Notes: generated from the letters alone by a model not told the origin. 64,000 bases of DNA from Deltaproteobacteria bacterium (GCA_020848905.1 JADLHG010000005.1:129423-193422), one strand, 5' to 3'; counted from the first letter of the stretch, positions 52,901 to 63,414 are shown. Numbers and translations: made by a program.

Positions 52901-53004
52901 TGTCCGGTCTCGTGAGGTACCTGCGCCAGCGCGCGAGCCGCCCTGCCCCACCACACCGCGGGGCCCTCATCAACTTGCCGCCACGCCCCCAAGAGCCGCG
53001 TTGA
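49984..53004 (+). CDS. multispan transporter-like protein with HEAT and cNMP-binding domains
   Basis: A 1006-residue protein. Residues 1-420 hold about 12 membrane helices and resemble the NTT/Npt nucleotide transporter or a related MFS fold (STHTALLLGAVRPTALG, RYYLLSNAALLPVQLFIV, RGLADLLVPTILSQARDAS). Residues 450-860 are helical HEAT-type repeats (AGVRAEAAAGVTDG, ARRAASVALARLS, ALREALLAAGARRLEEA-like). The last 130 residues are a cyclic-nucleotide-binding domain with FGEIALLDGSPRTATV. The start at 49984 is preferred over a GTG 18 nt upstream. Its 3' end overlaps the ThiE-like gene tail to tail. Transport substrate unknown; regulation by a cyclic nucleotide is inferred from the domain. Confidence 0.86.
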   Translation: MRRRLSELLGVLPEEGTLAAVATTFAALTLLLGVVLRSTHTALLLGAVRPTALGSFYVATGLALMLVSLLYARSSPAHRGRIDALLLLGAAGALLLGRVGLLLVPHAAMAFAVSGLALLVAQFSMLLCFSAVLEPLDSRQVRRLLPLVGAASTVGSLAGGGLVSVLLLWLPNDDLLWVAAALLALAALFPPLLARHGSAVAHEGKPVEATPWRTGMIDGLSTLVHHRHLGRIALLTVLVTGVALLVDFSFKVSLQARYDKQALAHFVGRYYLLSNAALLPVQLFIVRWLTQRLRHGPLHLLTPLALAAAATLAAVLGLLGQPSLWAFVALRGLADLLVPTILSQARDASYAVVPPASRRRANVLVKGVLRPGATLGAALCIAGLAHLPLWATSAAILLLCLLWLPVARSLGRSYLDELKGALKRRQLDPEPADDPVLDRDGRRFFVEQLRQEEPTAASFALEVLARGAPELAHAEAERLLTRPEAEFVRIGARHLATHSPHDAERLAPLLSHPDAGVRAEAAAGVTDGASARLAADGARVLATLARERDPVARRAASVALARLSSASSAALLVELCGDPDPLVLREALLAAGARRLEEAIPALHAALDHPHLASEAATALLAFDDRFAAELARRAAGPLATALSVVGALGRAPGAVPASALAHALATTDSPTLLDRLLRALHERARRGEAPPRDVVTSRLGRECDRALLLTQAQTSCADDERGRVLRFELDHQLEGCRRRILLLLALRGERQTLLRVERSYRSGEPHLRAAALETLEALLPPADREVFLSLLEENDPARRLDRALDALDRRPLPQDALDDALDATAGPWLSSLLASARESHAPAGDHASDVPWSRLDQLAGVPLLSQLSGPALAAVAQIAEDARFPEGAVVCREGEAGDCLFLLLRGRAAVHVRSSFVCELGPGELFGEIALLDGSPRTATVIAREELGALRIRRQAFQELLVAEPLVARGVLSGLVRYLRQRASRPAPPHRGALINLPPRPQEPR

Positions 53005-53590
53005 ACTCCCGGACCGCTCGTCCAACGTCCGGGGCGAGCAGAATGCCGCGACTCACGGCCACGCCGTGGGCCCCGAGCGACCGCAGCTCCGCCGTCTGCT
53101 CGGGGCTCACGCCGCCGATCGCGTAGACCGGCACCGGGCAGCGCCGGCAGAGCTCGCGCACGAGCCAGGGCCCAGCGCCAGGGTGGCCGGGCTTGCTCCT
53201 CGACGGAAAGATCGTGCCGAGCTCCAGGTAGTGCGTCCCCGCGGCCAGGGCCTGCGCCGCCTCCTCGAGGGTGTGCACCGACCGCCCGACCAGACCGATC
53301 CCCGAGGCGTCCGCGCCGAGGAGGCGCATCGGCAGGTGGACCCCTACGCCGAGCTTGCGCGCGAGGGTCGGCCGGCCGTTGAGCGTGACGAGGAGCTCGG
53401 GGGCCTTCGCGCACAGCTCGCCGACCAGCGCCGCGACGTGGTGCTCCGCCAGCTCCGGCTCGCGGAACTGCACGAACCGGAGCCCCGCTGCCGCCGCCTC
53501 GAGCACCGTGTCCATCAGGTCCACCTCGGGGCAGAGGCGCTGATCGGCCACGAGCAGAAGCCGAGGGAGCAGGGTCTCGAGCGACGACAT
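52970..53590 (-). CDS. ThiE/TenI-like thiamine phosphate synthase family protein
   Basis: A 206-residue TIM-barrel protein of the ThiE/TenI family: FVQFREPEL, VTLNGRPTLARKLGVGVHLP, GLVGRSVHTLEEA, YLELGTIFPSRSKPGH and VYAIGGVSPEQ. The usual QLREK motif is changed to QFREPE, losing the Lys expected in active thiamine phosphate synthase, so a TenI-like role or a specialised enzyme is possible. No other thiamine gene is adjacent. ATG at 53590 with a GGAGG 11 nt upstream. Its end overlaps the transporter gene by 35 bp. Confidence 0.82.
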   Translation of the reverse strand: MSSLETLLPRLLLVADQRLCPEVDLMDTVLEAAAAGLRFVQFREPELAEHHVAALVGELCAKAPELLVTLNGRPTLARKLGVGVHLPMRLLGADASGIGLVGRSVHTLEEAAQALAAGTHYLELGTIFPSRSKPGHPGAGPWLVRELCRRCPVPVYAIGGVSPEQTAELRSLGAHGVAVSRGILLAPDVGRAVREFNAALGGVAAS

Positions 53591-53667
53591 GGACCGGAGG
53601 ACCTCCGACGACGCGCCTGCCTCTGACTATGCAGCCGTTGGCAGCGCCGTCAATGGCTCGTCCCTCG

Positions 53668-55653
53668 TCACGGTCTCGCGCCGCGCGCTAGTACCCGGCG
53701 CGCGTCCTTGCCCACGCAAGGCTGCGCGGCCAGGTACGAGACGAGCACCTGCACCGCCGGGTGCTCCGCGTGCGCCTCGAGCGTCGCCACCGCCGCCCTG
53801 CGCTCGGGACAGCGGCGCGCTGTCGAGAGGGCCCACAGTCGCCGGCTCACCTCGTCGCGCGGTCGGCCTCGACGCTCCGCCTCCTGCCGGAGCGCTGCCC
53901 GCAGGCGATCGTCGCGAATCGCCGCCGCGGCCACGAGGAGCGCCTGACCCACCTGCTTCGCCTCGTGGCGCTTGAAGATCGCGCGCGCGCGGACCTGCGT
54001 CGCCGGCCGCAGGGCGAAGGCCACCGCCACCAGGTGGTCGAGCTCCAGACGCCGCTCGGGAGCCAGACGCAGGCCGCGCTCCACCAGGCGCAGCCCGTCG
54101 GCCGCCCACTGCGCGCGCAGGAAGAGCTCCCCCACGAACAGATGCGCCGCGGCGTCCTGGGGATGGGCCTGCAGGTAGCTGAGAAACGCCTTTCCCGCGC
54201 GCCGTCGCCCCGCCGCCCCCTGGCTCCAGAGCCGGCGTCCCACCACCAGCTCCGAGGCCAGCTCGGGGGCGCGGGGCGTTCGCCTCGGCGGCGTCGTGGT
54301 CGTCGAGCGAGCCCGCTCCCCTCCTCGCGCCGGGTCGGTCGTTCCTCCCCTGTCGGAAAGACCTCCGTCGGGCGCTCCGCGGTCCGGTTCGCCGACCTTC
54401 GCATCGGGCGCCGCCACCGCAACCGTGCCCACCCCGCCCGGTCGCGCCACCTGCACCGGTCGCCGCAGGTGCAGGTAGAGCGCACCGCCGAGCACGACCC
54501 CCACCGCGACCAGGCCGAGCGGAAACCACGCCGCACGCACGCCGCCCCTGTGCGGGGACGGCACCCCCGACGGCTCCGCCCGCGCTCCAGACGACGACGA
54601 CGGCACCCGCTGCTCCGTCGGCCGAACCGAGGAGGGCGTTCCCGGCGGAGCTCCTCCCGCGCGCGGGGGCCGTTCCTCGGCGAGCTCGTCGGGGAGGGGC
54701 AGGATCGCCTGGAGCGCCTCGCGAAAGGCCTCCGCCGAGGGATACCGATCCTGCGGGCGCTTGCTCAGGGCTCGCAGCAGGATCACCTCGAGCGCGGGCG
54801 GCAGCGTCGGCCGTAGCTCGCGCGGCGGCGGAGGATGCTCGCTCCGATGCTGGTCCAGGTAGTCGAGCGCCGTCGGCCCGAGGAAGGGCCGCCGCCCGCA
54901 GCAGAGCTCGTAGAGCATCACCCCGACGGAGTAGAGGTCCGCCGTGGCCTCCACCGGCGCCGCGCCGCTCAGCAGGACCTGCTCGGGCGCCATGTAGGCC
55001 GGCGTGCCGATCACGATCCCCTTGCTCGTGAGCGCGGTGGTTCCGCCCCCCGAGGCCCATCCGGCGCGAAACGCGGCCAGCCCGAAGTCGAGGATCTTGG
55101 GCATCAGACCCGCGCGCACCGCGGGGCTCGGCACGAGCATCACGTTCTCCGGCTTCAGGTCGCGATGGACGATCCCCTGCGCGTGCGCGTGCTTCAGTCC
55201 GGTCAGCACGTGGCTCATCACGTCGATCGCCTGGGCCAGCGGCATGCCGGCCTTCCGCGTATAGCTCGCGAGCGCGCGCCCCTCGACGAGCTCCATCACG
55301 ATGTAGGGCCCCTCTGCGGTGTGCCCGAAGTCCGTGACCGAGACGCAGCAGGGATGGTGCAGCCGCGAGAGCGCCCGCGCCTCGCGCTCGAAGCGGGCCA
55401 CGAACTGCGGCTGAGCGATCAGGTTGCGGTGGAGCACCTTGATCGCGAAGGGCTTGCCCATCTTGACGTGATGGGCGCGGTAGACCTCGCCGAGCCCGCC
55501 GGAGCCGATCCGCTCCTCGAGCGCGTAGCGGTCGTCGAGGACGACTCCGGCGAGGTTACCGCGCTCCTCCGGCGTCGCCAGGCTGACCCCGTCGTGGGGG
55601 CAGTGCGTGACCTCCTCGGGTAGGTTCTCGCCGCATTCGGCGCAGACGCGCAT
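53668..55653 (-). CDS. zinc-ribbon Ser/Thr protein kinase with TPR-like C-terminus
   Basis: A 661-residue kinase. Residues 1-22 are a short zinc ribbon (CAECGENLPEEVTHCPHDG). The kinase domain (about residues 42-305) has RIGSGGLGEVYRA, AIKVL, HRDLKPENVML, DFGLAAF and GTPAYMAPEQ, a standard RD kinase. A linker is followed by a membrane helix (about residue 375, LGLVAVGVVLGGALYL). The outside part has a Thr/Arg-rich stretch and a C-terminal TPR-like helical region (AHPQDAAAHLFVGELFL). It follows the hybrid histidine kinase gene by 23 bp, so the two likely form an operon. Confidence 0.92.
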   Translation of the reverse strand: MRVCAECGENLPEEVTHCPHDGVSLATPEERGNLAGVVLDDRYALEERIGSGGLGEVYRAHHVKMGKPFAIKVLHRNLIAQPQFVARFEREARALSRLHHPCCVSVTDFGHTAEGPYIVMELVEGRALASYTRKAGMPLAQAIDVMSHVLTGLKHAHAQGIVHRDLKPENVMLVPSPAVRAGLMPKILDFGLAAFRAGWASGGGTTALTSKGIVIGTPAYMAPEQVLLSGAAPVEATADLYSVGVMLYELCCGRRPFLGPTALDYLDQHRSEHPPPPRELRPTLPPALEVILLRALSKRPQDRYPSAEAFREALQAILPLPDELAEERPPRAGGAPPGTPSSVRPTEQRVPSSSSGARAEPSGVPSPHRGGVRAAWFPLGLVAVGVVLGGALYLHLRRPVQVARPGGVGTVAVAAPDAKVGEPDRGAPDGGLSDRGGTTDPARGGERARSTTTTPPRRTPRAPELASELVVGRRLWSQGAAGRRRAGKAFLSYLQAHPQDAAAHLFVGELFLRAQWAADGLRLVERGLRLAPERRLELDHLVAVAFALRPATQVRARAIFKRHEAKQVGQALLVAAAAIRDDRLRAALRQEAERRGRPRDEVSRRLWALSTARRCPERRAAVATLEAHAEHPAVQVLVSYLAAQPCVGKDARRVLARGARP

Positions 55654-55676
55654 GCTGTAACGACGCCCGAGCTACC

Positions 55677-57983
<2,307 letters not shown>

Positions 57984-58027
57984 CCGTCACCCACATCCAA
58001 GGGAGTCTCGACTCCCGCACGGAGAAG

Positions 58028-58057
58028 ATTAGACGCCCGTGGACCGGATCAGGTCAA
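58028..58057 (-). promoter_or_regulatory. sigma-70 promoter for the hybrid kinase operon
   Basis: Minus strand TTGACC - 18 nt - TCTAAT, about 45 nt upstream of the ATG at 57983. Confidence 0.42.
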
Positions 58058-58115
58058 GGGCGCGCGCCGCGAGGAGCGGCGTGTTACGCTCCGGCCTCCA
58101 CCGCGAGGGTCGTTG

Positions 58116-59297
58116 ATGTCACGCACCAGGGCGCCTACCACTGCTCCCGTGGACCAGCTGCATCGCCGCGTGCCGCCCGGGTCCCCTCCGGGCACGCTCG
58201 CCCCCGACCCCGAGGCCTCGCGTCCCGAGATCCGCGTCTTCGCCTACGGCCCGGAGCGTCTGCTCGAACAGGTGCTCACCGACCCGGCCGAGCTCGGCGC
58301 AATTCTCGCCGCCTGGCCCATGGTCTGGGTCGACGTGGACGGTCTCGGGGACGCCCACGTGATCAGCGAGATCGGCAAGGTCTTCGGGCTGCACCCGCTG
58401 GCCATCGAAGACGTGATCAGCGGCCACCAGCGCGCCAAGGTGGAGCCCTACGGCGAGCACTTCTTCGTCGTGGCCCGCATGGCGATGTACGAGGAAGCGC
58501 TCTACACCGAGCAGGTGAGCCTCTTTCTCGGCCAGAACTTCGTCGTGACCTTTCAGGAGATCCCAGGAGACTGCCTGGAACCGGTGCGCATCCGGCTCCG
58601 CAAGGGGAGCGGGCAGATCCGGTCGAGCGGCTCCAGCTACCTGGCCTACGCCCTGCTCGACGCGATCGTGGACGGCTACTTTCCGGTGCTCGAACGCTAC
58701 AGCGAACGCCTCGAGAACCTCGAGGACGAGGTGGTCAGCCAGCCCTCGGCCCACGTGGTGCCGCGCATCCACCAGGCGAAACGAGATCTGCTGCACCTGC
58801 GGCGGTCGATCTGGCCGCTGCGCGAGTCGCTCAACTCGCTGGTCCGCGACCCCACGGAGCTGATCTCCGAGCACACGCGCGTCCACCTGCGCGACTGCTA
58901 CGACCACACCGTGCAGATCATCGACCTCGTCGAGACCTATCGCGAGATCGGCTCCGGCCTCCTCGACGTCTACCTGTCCAGCATCAGCAACCGCACGAAC
59001 GACGTGATGAAGGTGCTCACCATCATCTCGACGATCTTCATCCCGTTGACCTTCATCGCCGGGGTGTACGGAATGAACTTCGACCGGTCCAGGTCGCCGT
59101 TCAGCATGCCCGAGCTGGGCTGGTACTGGGGCTATCCCGCCTGTCTCGGCCTGATGGCGATCATCGCGGCGGGGCTGGTGGCGTTCTTCTGGCGGAAGGG
59201 CTGGATCGGCGGCGGCGGACGGCCAGAGGAGGCCGACCGCGAGACGGAGGCGACCAACAGGTCACCGGCAGAGGAAGCGCGGCGCCGAAACGTCTGA
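58116..59297 (+). CDS. corA: CorA-type magnesium/divalent cation transporter
   Basis: A 393-residue member of the CorA/MIT family: a large N-terminal cytoplasmic domain (VWVDVDGLGDAHVISEIGKVFGLHPLAIEDV...), a long coiled stalk helix, and two C-terminal membrane helices with the signature YGMNF between (IFIPLTFIAGVYGMNF, then WGYPACLGLMAIIAAGL). CorA pentamers import Mg2+, and some take Co2+ or Ni2+. The N-terminus has a 40-residue Pro-rich extension. The ATG at 58116 follows a GCGAGGG site; the frame extends far upstream but that part is antisense to the histidine kinase and not coding. Confidence 0.93.
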   Translation: MSRTRAPTTAPVDQLHRRVPPGSPPGTLAPDPEASRPEIRVFAYGPERLLEQVLTDPAELGAILAAWPMVWVDVDGLGDAHVISEIGKVFGLHPLAIEDVISGHQRAKVEPYGEHFFVVARMAMYEEALYTEQVSLFLGQNFVVTFQEIPGDCLEPVRIRLRKGSGQIRSSGSSYLAYALLDAIVDGYFPVLERYSERLENLEDEVVSQPSAHVVPRIHQAKRDLLHLRRSIWPLRESLNSLVRDPTELISEHTRVHLRDCYDHTVQIIDLVETYREIGSGLLDVYLSSISNRTNDVMKVLTIISTIFIPLTFIAGVYGMNFDRSRSPFSMPELGWYWGYPACLGLMAIIAAGLVAFFWRKGWIGGGGRPEEADRETEATNRSPAEEARRRNV

Positions 59298-59309
59298 GGG
59301 ACGGGACCT

Positions 59310-59336
59310 CTCGCCCGGTAACTGAGAGCGGGCGAG
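59310..59336. terminator. bidirectional hairpin between corA and acidic gene
   Basis: CTCGCCCG (59310-59317) pairs with CGGGCGAG (59329-59336) around an 11 nt loop, between convergent stops at 59297 and 59344. No T-run. Confidence 0.5.
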
Positions 59337-59343
59337 CGGAGGA

Positions 59344-59643
59344 CTAGTCGTCCTCTTCCTCCTCCTCCTCTTCCTCGTCGTCGTCGTCATCGTCCTCGTC
59401 GTCGTCCAAGTCGTCCTCGTCGTCGAAGTCGTCGTCTTCCTCGTCGTCGTCGAAGTCCTCGTCGTCGTCTTCCTCGTCGTCGTCGAAGTCCTCGTCGTCG
59501 TCCAGGTCGTCGTCCTCCTCGTCGACTTCCTCCTCTTCGTCCTCATCCTTCGGGCCTTCGAAATCTGCCTCGAGGAATCTGGCGTCGTCATCGGCCGCCG
59601 GGTGCCAGCCGCTCTGGTTTTCCGTCCGCAGTTGTCGACTCAT
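59344..59643 (-). CDS. hyperacidic Asp/Glu repeat protein
   Basis: A 99-residue protein. After a 28-residue start (MSRQLRTENQSGWHPAADDD) the rest is almost entirely Asp and Glu, with Phe at 11-residue intervals in part (DDDEDFDDDEE units from a 33 bp repeat). A GGAGG site 6 nt before the ATG and a good sigma-70 promoter 150 nt upstream show it is a real gene. Hyperacidic proteins of this kind can bind cations or basic proteins or mimic DNA. Those roles are inference; no homologous family is recognised. It is expected to be soluble and largely disordered. Confidence 0.75.
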   Translation of the reverse strand: MSRQLRTENQSGWHPAADDDARFLEADFEGPKDEDEEEEVDEEDDDLDDDEDFDDDEEDDDEDFDDDEEDDDFDDEDDLDDDEDDDDDDEEEEEEEEDD

Positions 59644-59793
59644 AGCGTCCTCCGCTCGGATGGATGATGTCGTGGGTCTACCGCCAACGTGCGGCGGAAA
59701 GGGCCTTATTCGTCAGGTCTCGCGCCGTCGCTTGCGCGAGTCAATCGCCTTCGCCCGCGCCCGCAGTGAATTCTCAGCGCGTCGTAGCGTCGA

Positions 59794-59822
59794 ATTACAC
59801 CGGGCAGCGGGAGGCTCGTCAA
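59794..59822 (-). promoter_or_regulatory. sigma-70 promoter for the acidic protein gene
   Basis: Minus strand TTGACG - 17 nt - TGTAAT, a close consensus match with ideal spacing, about 150 nt upstream of the ATG at 59643. The long leader contains nothing recognisable. Confidence 0.5.
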
Positions 59823-59823
59823 G

Positions 59824-59863
59824 CCAAAATCAAGACGCCCGTCGCACCGGAACGCCCGGCGTC
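59824..59863 (-). terminator. possible intrinsic terminator after AddA-like gene
   Basis: Minus strand GACGCC ... GGCGTC stem followed by TTGATTTT, 12 nt beyond the helicase stop. The loop is 18 nt long and the stem short, so this is tentative. Confidence 0.35.
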
Positions 59864-59874
59864 GCGATGGCGAA

Positions 59875-62800
59875 TCACCCGGCGGAGCGTTCCCCGTCGC
59901 GGCCCCCGAAGGCCCACTCCCTCCAGCCTCCAAGCAGCGGAAAGTACAGCCCCAAGCGGATGGGGCGCGCCTCGACCAGGCGCAGGAGCTCCGCGTACCG
60001 TTCGAGCTGCGGACGGTAGAGCGCTTGCTCGTTGTCGAGGAAGGCCTCGCGGTCCCCGCCCCTGTGCTCGCTGGTCTTGTAGTCCACGATCCAGCGCACC
60101 CCGTCGCGATCCACGAAGGTGCGATCGATGATCGCCCGTTCGAGCTTGCCCTCCGCGACGGCCACGAGCTCCAGCTCGTTTTCGGCCTCGGCGTGGGCGC
60201 CATCCAGTACCCAGCTTCCGCGCTCGTCCTCGAGGGTCAAGGTCAGCGCGGCCTCCACGCGCACCGCAGCCTCGGCGCAGGCCTCCGGGCTGAGCCCCTC
60301 CTGGAGGAGCGCCGCGCGAAACGAGGGGCGGAGCTCCTGCACGCGGCCTGCGCTCCACGCCGCGCGACCGTCGCGCCCGACCAGTCGCAGGTACCGGTGC
60401 ACCACGGTCCCTACCCGACGGGCCCGCTCCCCGGCCCAGTCGAAGCGCCGCTCGACGAGCTTCCGTTGCGACGCTCCCCCGACCGCGGAGGCACCCGGCA
60501 CGGGCGCGGCCTCGGGCAGGGGCGGAAGCGTCCACGTCGCGGGGAGCCGCACAAGCGGTGGGCGTTCCGGCGCCGCCGGCTGCACGAGCGCCGCCCCGGA
60601 CGCGCGCGCGTCGAGGAGCCCCTGCTCGTCGAGCGCCGCCGCAAAGCGCGGCTCCACCGCGTGCCAGAGCAGCGCGAGGAGGGAGCCGTTGGCGGGACGG
60701 CCGAGCGCGCGCTCCCCCGCCTTGTCGACAGTCGCGCCGACGTGACCGAGGAGGTGCAGCGACGCCTTCGCGCGCGTCGTGGCGACGTAGAGCAGTCGCC
60801 CCGCCTCTCGCTCCCCGCGCTCGCGCTCCACCGCGGCGAGGTAACGATAGATGGCCTCCTCGGCCTGGTCGGCAGCCCGCACCGGCGCCAGCAGGAGCTC
60901 TCCGGGCGCACGTCGTCCCGGCCGCTCGAGCCAGCGCAGGAGCTGCGGCGATTCGCTCCGCGGCGTGCGCCCGAGGCCGGGCACGATCACCGTGTCGAAC
61001 TCGAGCCCCTTGGCCTTGTGGATCGTCATCACCTGCAACGCGGGGCTCGCCGCGGCGTCGGGTCCCGCGTACAGCCGCCGCATCCCCTCCTCGAGCGGAT
61101 CGAGGTCGGGGAGGTCCCCACCGACCTCGTGTTCGGCCAGCAGCCCGAGGTAGGCCTCGGCGTCCTCGAGGGGGGCCGGGCCGCCGAGCGCCTCGTCGCC
61201 CCCCAGACAGGCCGGGCCGCCGAGCGCGATCCAGGTCCCCTCCACCCAGCGACGCAGGGAGCCGCGCCGCGCGTCGGCCACCCGGGGCTCGAGCACCTCC
61301 CAGAGTCGCGACAGGCGGCGGCGACCGTCGTCGGTGAGCGCGGCCCGACGCTCGGGGTCGGCGAGGAGCGTGCACACGGGCACGCCCGTCGCGCCCGCCA
61401 CCAGCGCGTGCAGGTCCCCGAGCGAGAGGCCACAGGTGGGTCCCCTCAGCAACGCGAGCCAGGCCACGCGGTCCGCCGGGTGGAGCAGCGCCCGCGTGAG
61501 GGCGTAGAGGTCCTGCACCACCGGGCGCTCGCCGAGCTGGTCGATCTCCACGGCCTGGAAGCGGAGCTGCGCGGCCTTCAGCGCGGGGACGATCTCCGCG
61601 AGGTGCGTGCGCGCGCGCACCAGGATGGCCACCGTGCGCGGCGTGCCGTCGCCCCCGCTCGGCCTCTCGAGGCTCTCGCGCACGAGCCGCACCACGAGAG
61701 CGGCTTCGCGCGCGGGGTCGTCCTCGAGAAACGGGTGCACGACCGGGGAGACGAGCGACGTGGCGGGGCGCGCGAGCGAGGCGCTGTAGGAGACCGCGCC
61801 GGCCTGCGGATCGTCCTCGGCGGCCAGCACCCCGGGGAAGGTGTCGTTGACCCAGCCCACGATGCCGGCCGAGCAGCGGAAGTTCTGCTCGAGACGCAGG
61901 CTCTCGAGCGCCACCGACTCGACCCCCGTGCGCTGCGCGCGCAGGAAGAGGCCGACCTCGGCCTCTCGGAAGCGATAGATGGACTGCATCGGATCGCCGA
62001 CGAGAAAGAGCGTGCGACCGTCGCCTGGCTCCCAGCCGGCGACGAGCTGCTCGAGGAGGTGGTACTGACTCCACGAGGTGTCCTGAAATTCGTCGACGAG
62101 GACGTGACGGAGCCGGTAATCGAGGGCCAAAGCCAGATCTGTGGGGTGGTCGGGATCGCCGAGCGCCCGGCGCGCCGCCAGGCCGAGCTCGATGAAGTCC
62201 ACCTGCCCCCTCTCGCGGAAGAGCTCGGTGAGCTCCGCCGCCGCGCGGGGCAAGACGCCGAGCAGGACGCGGAGCACGGCCCACTGCTCGTCGGTGTAGG
62301 TCGAAGGCGGCAGCGTGCGCACCGCCGCGAGCCGGGTCAGAAAGGGCTCTTCGTCCTCGAGCGCGGCGAGCAGGGCCACGGCGCGCGCCTTGCGGTCCTC
62401 GCGGCGCGCCTTCTCCTCCGGGTCCTTGGTGCTCGACGCCGCCGGAAAGCCGACACGCTTGTCCACCTGCTTGCGACGGGAGCCGTCCAGGATCAGGAAG
62501 AGCGCCGCGAGCCCGCGCCACGCGGGAAGGCCGGCCGGTGTCGGCTCGGGGACGGCGGTCAGCCCCGCGCAAGCGCAGAGCGGGTGCCCCGGGTTCTCGG
62601 CTGCGAGCTGGGCCGCGGCCTCCCGCGCGAGCGGAACCGCCTGCTCGAGGAGCTGGCGCGGGGCGCACGCGAGCACGAGGCCGAGAGAGGCCTCCACCTC
62701 GTGGGCCAGCGCCGCTTCGAGCTCGGCGCGCAGCGGGTCCCCGGCCAGCACCCGACCGGAGGCGCGCGTCGCGTCGGTCGCCGCGCCGAGCTGCGCCAGG

Positions 62801-63414
62801 TGCCGGAGCCACTGGTCCCGGCGGGCCAGGATGTCGGCGAGAAGTCCCTCCAGCCGGAGGAGGTCGTTGTCCACGTGCAGGAGCAAGGGCTCCGCGGCCA
62901 GCGACAGCTCGTCCTCCTGCTCGAGCCGGGCGAGGGTCCTCGCCGCGGCCTCGCGATAGAGCGGCGCGGCGTTCTGAGTAAGGTCCGGCTCGGCGCCGAG
63001 TCGCGAGAGGAGCGGCGTCCGCTGCGTGAGCGCCCGACAGAGCGCGTCGAGCGTGAGGATGCGCAGCCGGCTCGGGTGGGAGAGGAGCGACCAGCCGGCC
63101 GCGGCGTCGCGCGCGAGCACCGCCCGCGCGAGGTCGTAGCTCCGGCGCTCGTGCGCGGCCTCCGGCGGGGTGGGGTCCCCCCCGCGACGCAGAGCCTTGC
63201 TGATGCGGCCCCGCATCTCCGCCGCCGCCTTCCGCGTGAAGGTGATGGCCAGCAGCTCCTCGGGGTGCTCGACCGTGGCGAGGAGCGCCAGGAAGCGCTG
63301 CGCGAGCAGCTCGGTCTTCCCCGACCCGGCCGGCGCCTGGACGACGAAGGAGCGGTCGGTCTCGAGCGCCCGCGCCCGCTCTGCCGCGTCGGTCGGGGCA
63401 AAGCTATCCTTCAC
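59875..63414 (-). CDS. addA: AddA-type helicase-nuclease (UvrD superfamily)
   Basis: A 1179-residue SF1 helicase with C-terminal nuclease, the usual size of AddA in double-strand break repair and recombination. Helicase motifs: QAPAGSGKTELLAQRFLALL, ITFTRKAAAEM, LVDEFQDTSWSQ, LVGDPMQSIYRFR, MTIHKAKGLEFDTVI and LLYVATTRAK. The C-terminal PD-(D/E)xK nuclease has WIVDYKTSEHRGGD and QLERYAELL. The start is the GTG at 63414, which overlaps the upstream AddB-like stop by 11 nt. Some UvrD-family relatives in this size range have other names; AddA is preferred because of the nuclease and partner gene. Confidence 0.85.
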   Translation of the reverse strand: MKDSFAPTDAAERARALETDRSFVVQAPAGSGKTELLAQRFLALLATVEHPEELLAITFTRKAAAEMRGRISKALRRGGDPTPPEAAHERRSYDLARAVLARDAAAGWSLLSHPSRLRILTLDALCRALTQRTPLLSRLGAEPDLTQNAAPLYREAAARTLARLEQEDELSLAAEPLLLHVDNDLLRLEGLLADILARRDQWLRHLAQLGAATDATRASGRVLAGDPLRAELEAALAHEVEASLGLVLACAPRQLLEQAVPLAREAAAQLAAENPGHPLCACAGLTAVPEPTPAGLPAWRGLAALFLILDGSRRKQVDKRVGFPAASSTKDPEEKARREDRKARAVALLAALEDEEPFLTRLAAVRTLPPSTYTDEQWAVLRVLLGVLPRAAAELTELFRERGQVDFIELGLAARRALGDPDHPTDLALALDYRLRHVLVDEFQDTSWSQYHLLEQLVAGWEPGDGRTLFLVGDPMQSIYRFREAEVGLFLRAQRTGVESVALESLRLEQNFRCSAGIVGWVNDTFPGVLAAEDDPQAGAVSYSASLARPATSLVSPVVHPFLEDDPAREAALVVRLVRESLERPSGGDGTPRTVAILVRARTHLAEIVPALKAAQLRFQAVEIDQLGERPVVQDLYALTRALLHPADRVAWLALLRGPTCGLSLGDLHALVAGATGVPVCTLLADPERRAALTDDGRRRLSRLWEVLEPRVADARRGSLRRWVEGTWIALGGPACLGGDEALGGPAPLEDAEAYLGLLAEHEVGGDLPDLDPLEEGMRRLYAGPDAAASPALQVMTIHKAKGLEFDTVIVPGLGRTPRSESPQLLRWLERPGRRAPGELLLAPVRAADQAEEAIYRYLAAVERERGEREAGRLLYVATTRAKASLHLLGHVGATVDKAGERALGRPANGSLLALLWHAVEPRFAAALDEQGLLDARASGAALVQPAAPERPPLVRLPATWTLPPLPEAAPVPGASAVGGASQRKLVERRFDWAGERARRVGTVVHRYLRLVGRDGRAAWSAGRVQELRPSFRAALLQEGLSPEACAEAAVRVEAALTLTLEDERGSWVLDGAHAEAENELELVAVAEGKLERAIIDRTFVDRDGVRWIVDYKTSEHRGGDREAFLDNEQALYRPQLERYAELLRLVEARPIRLGLYFPLLGGWREWAFGGRDGERSAG

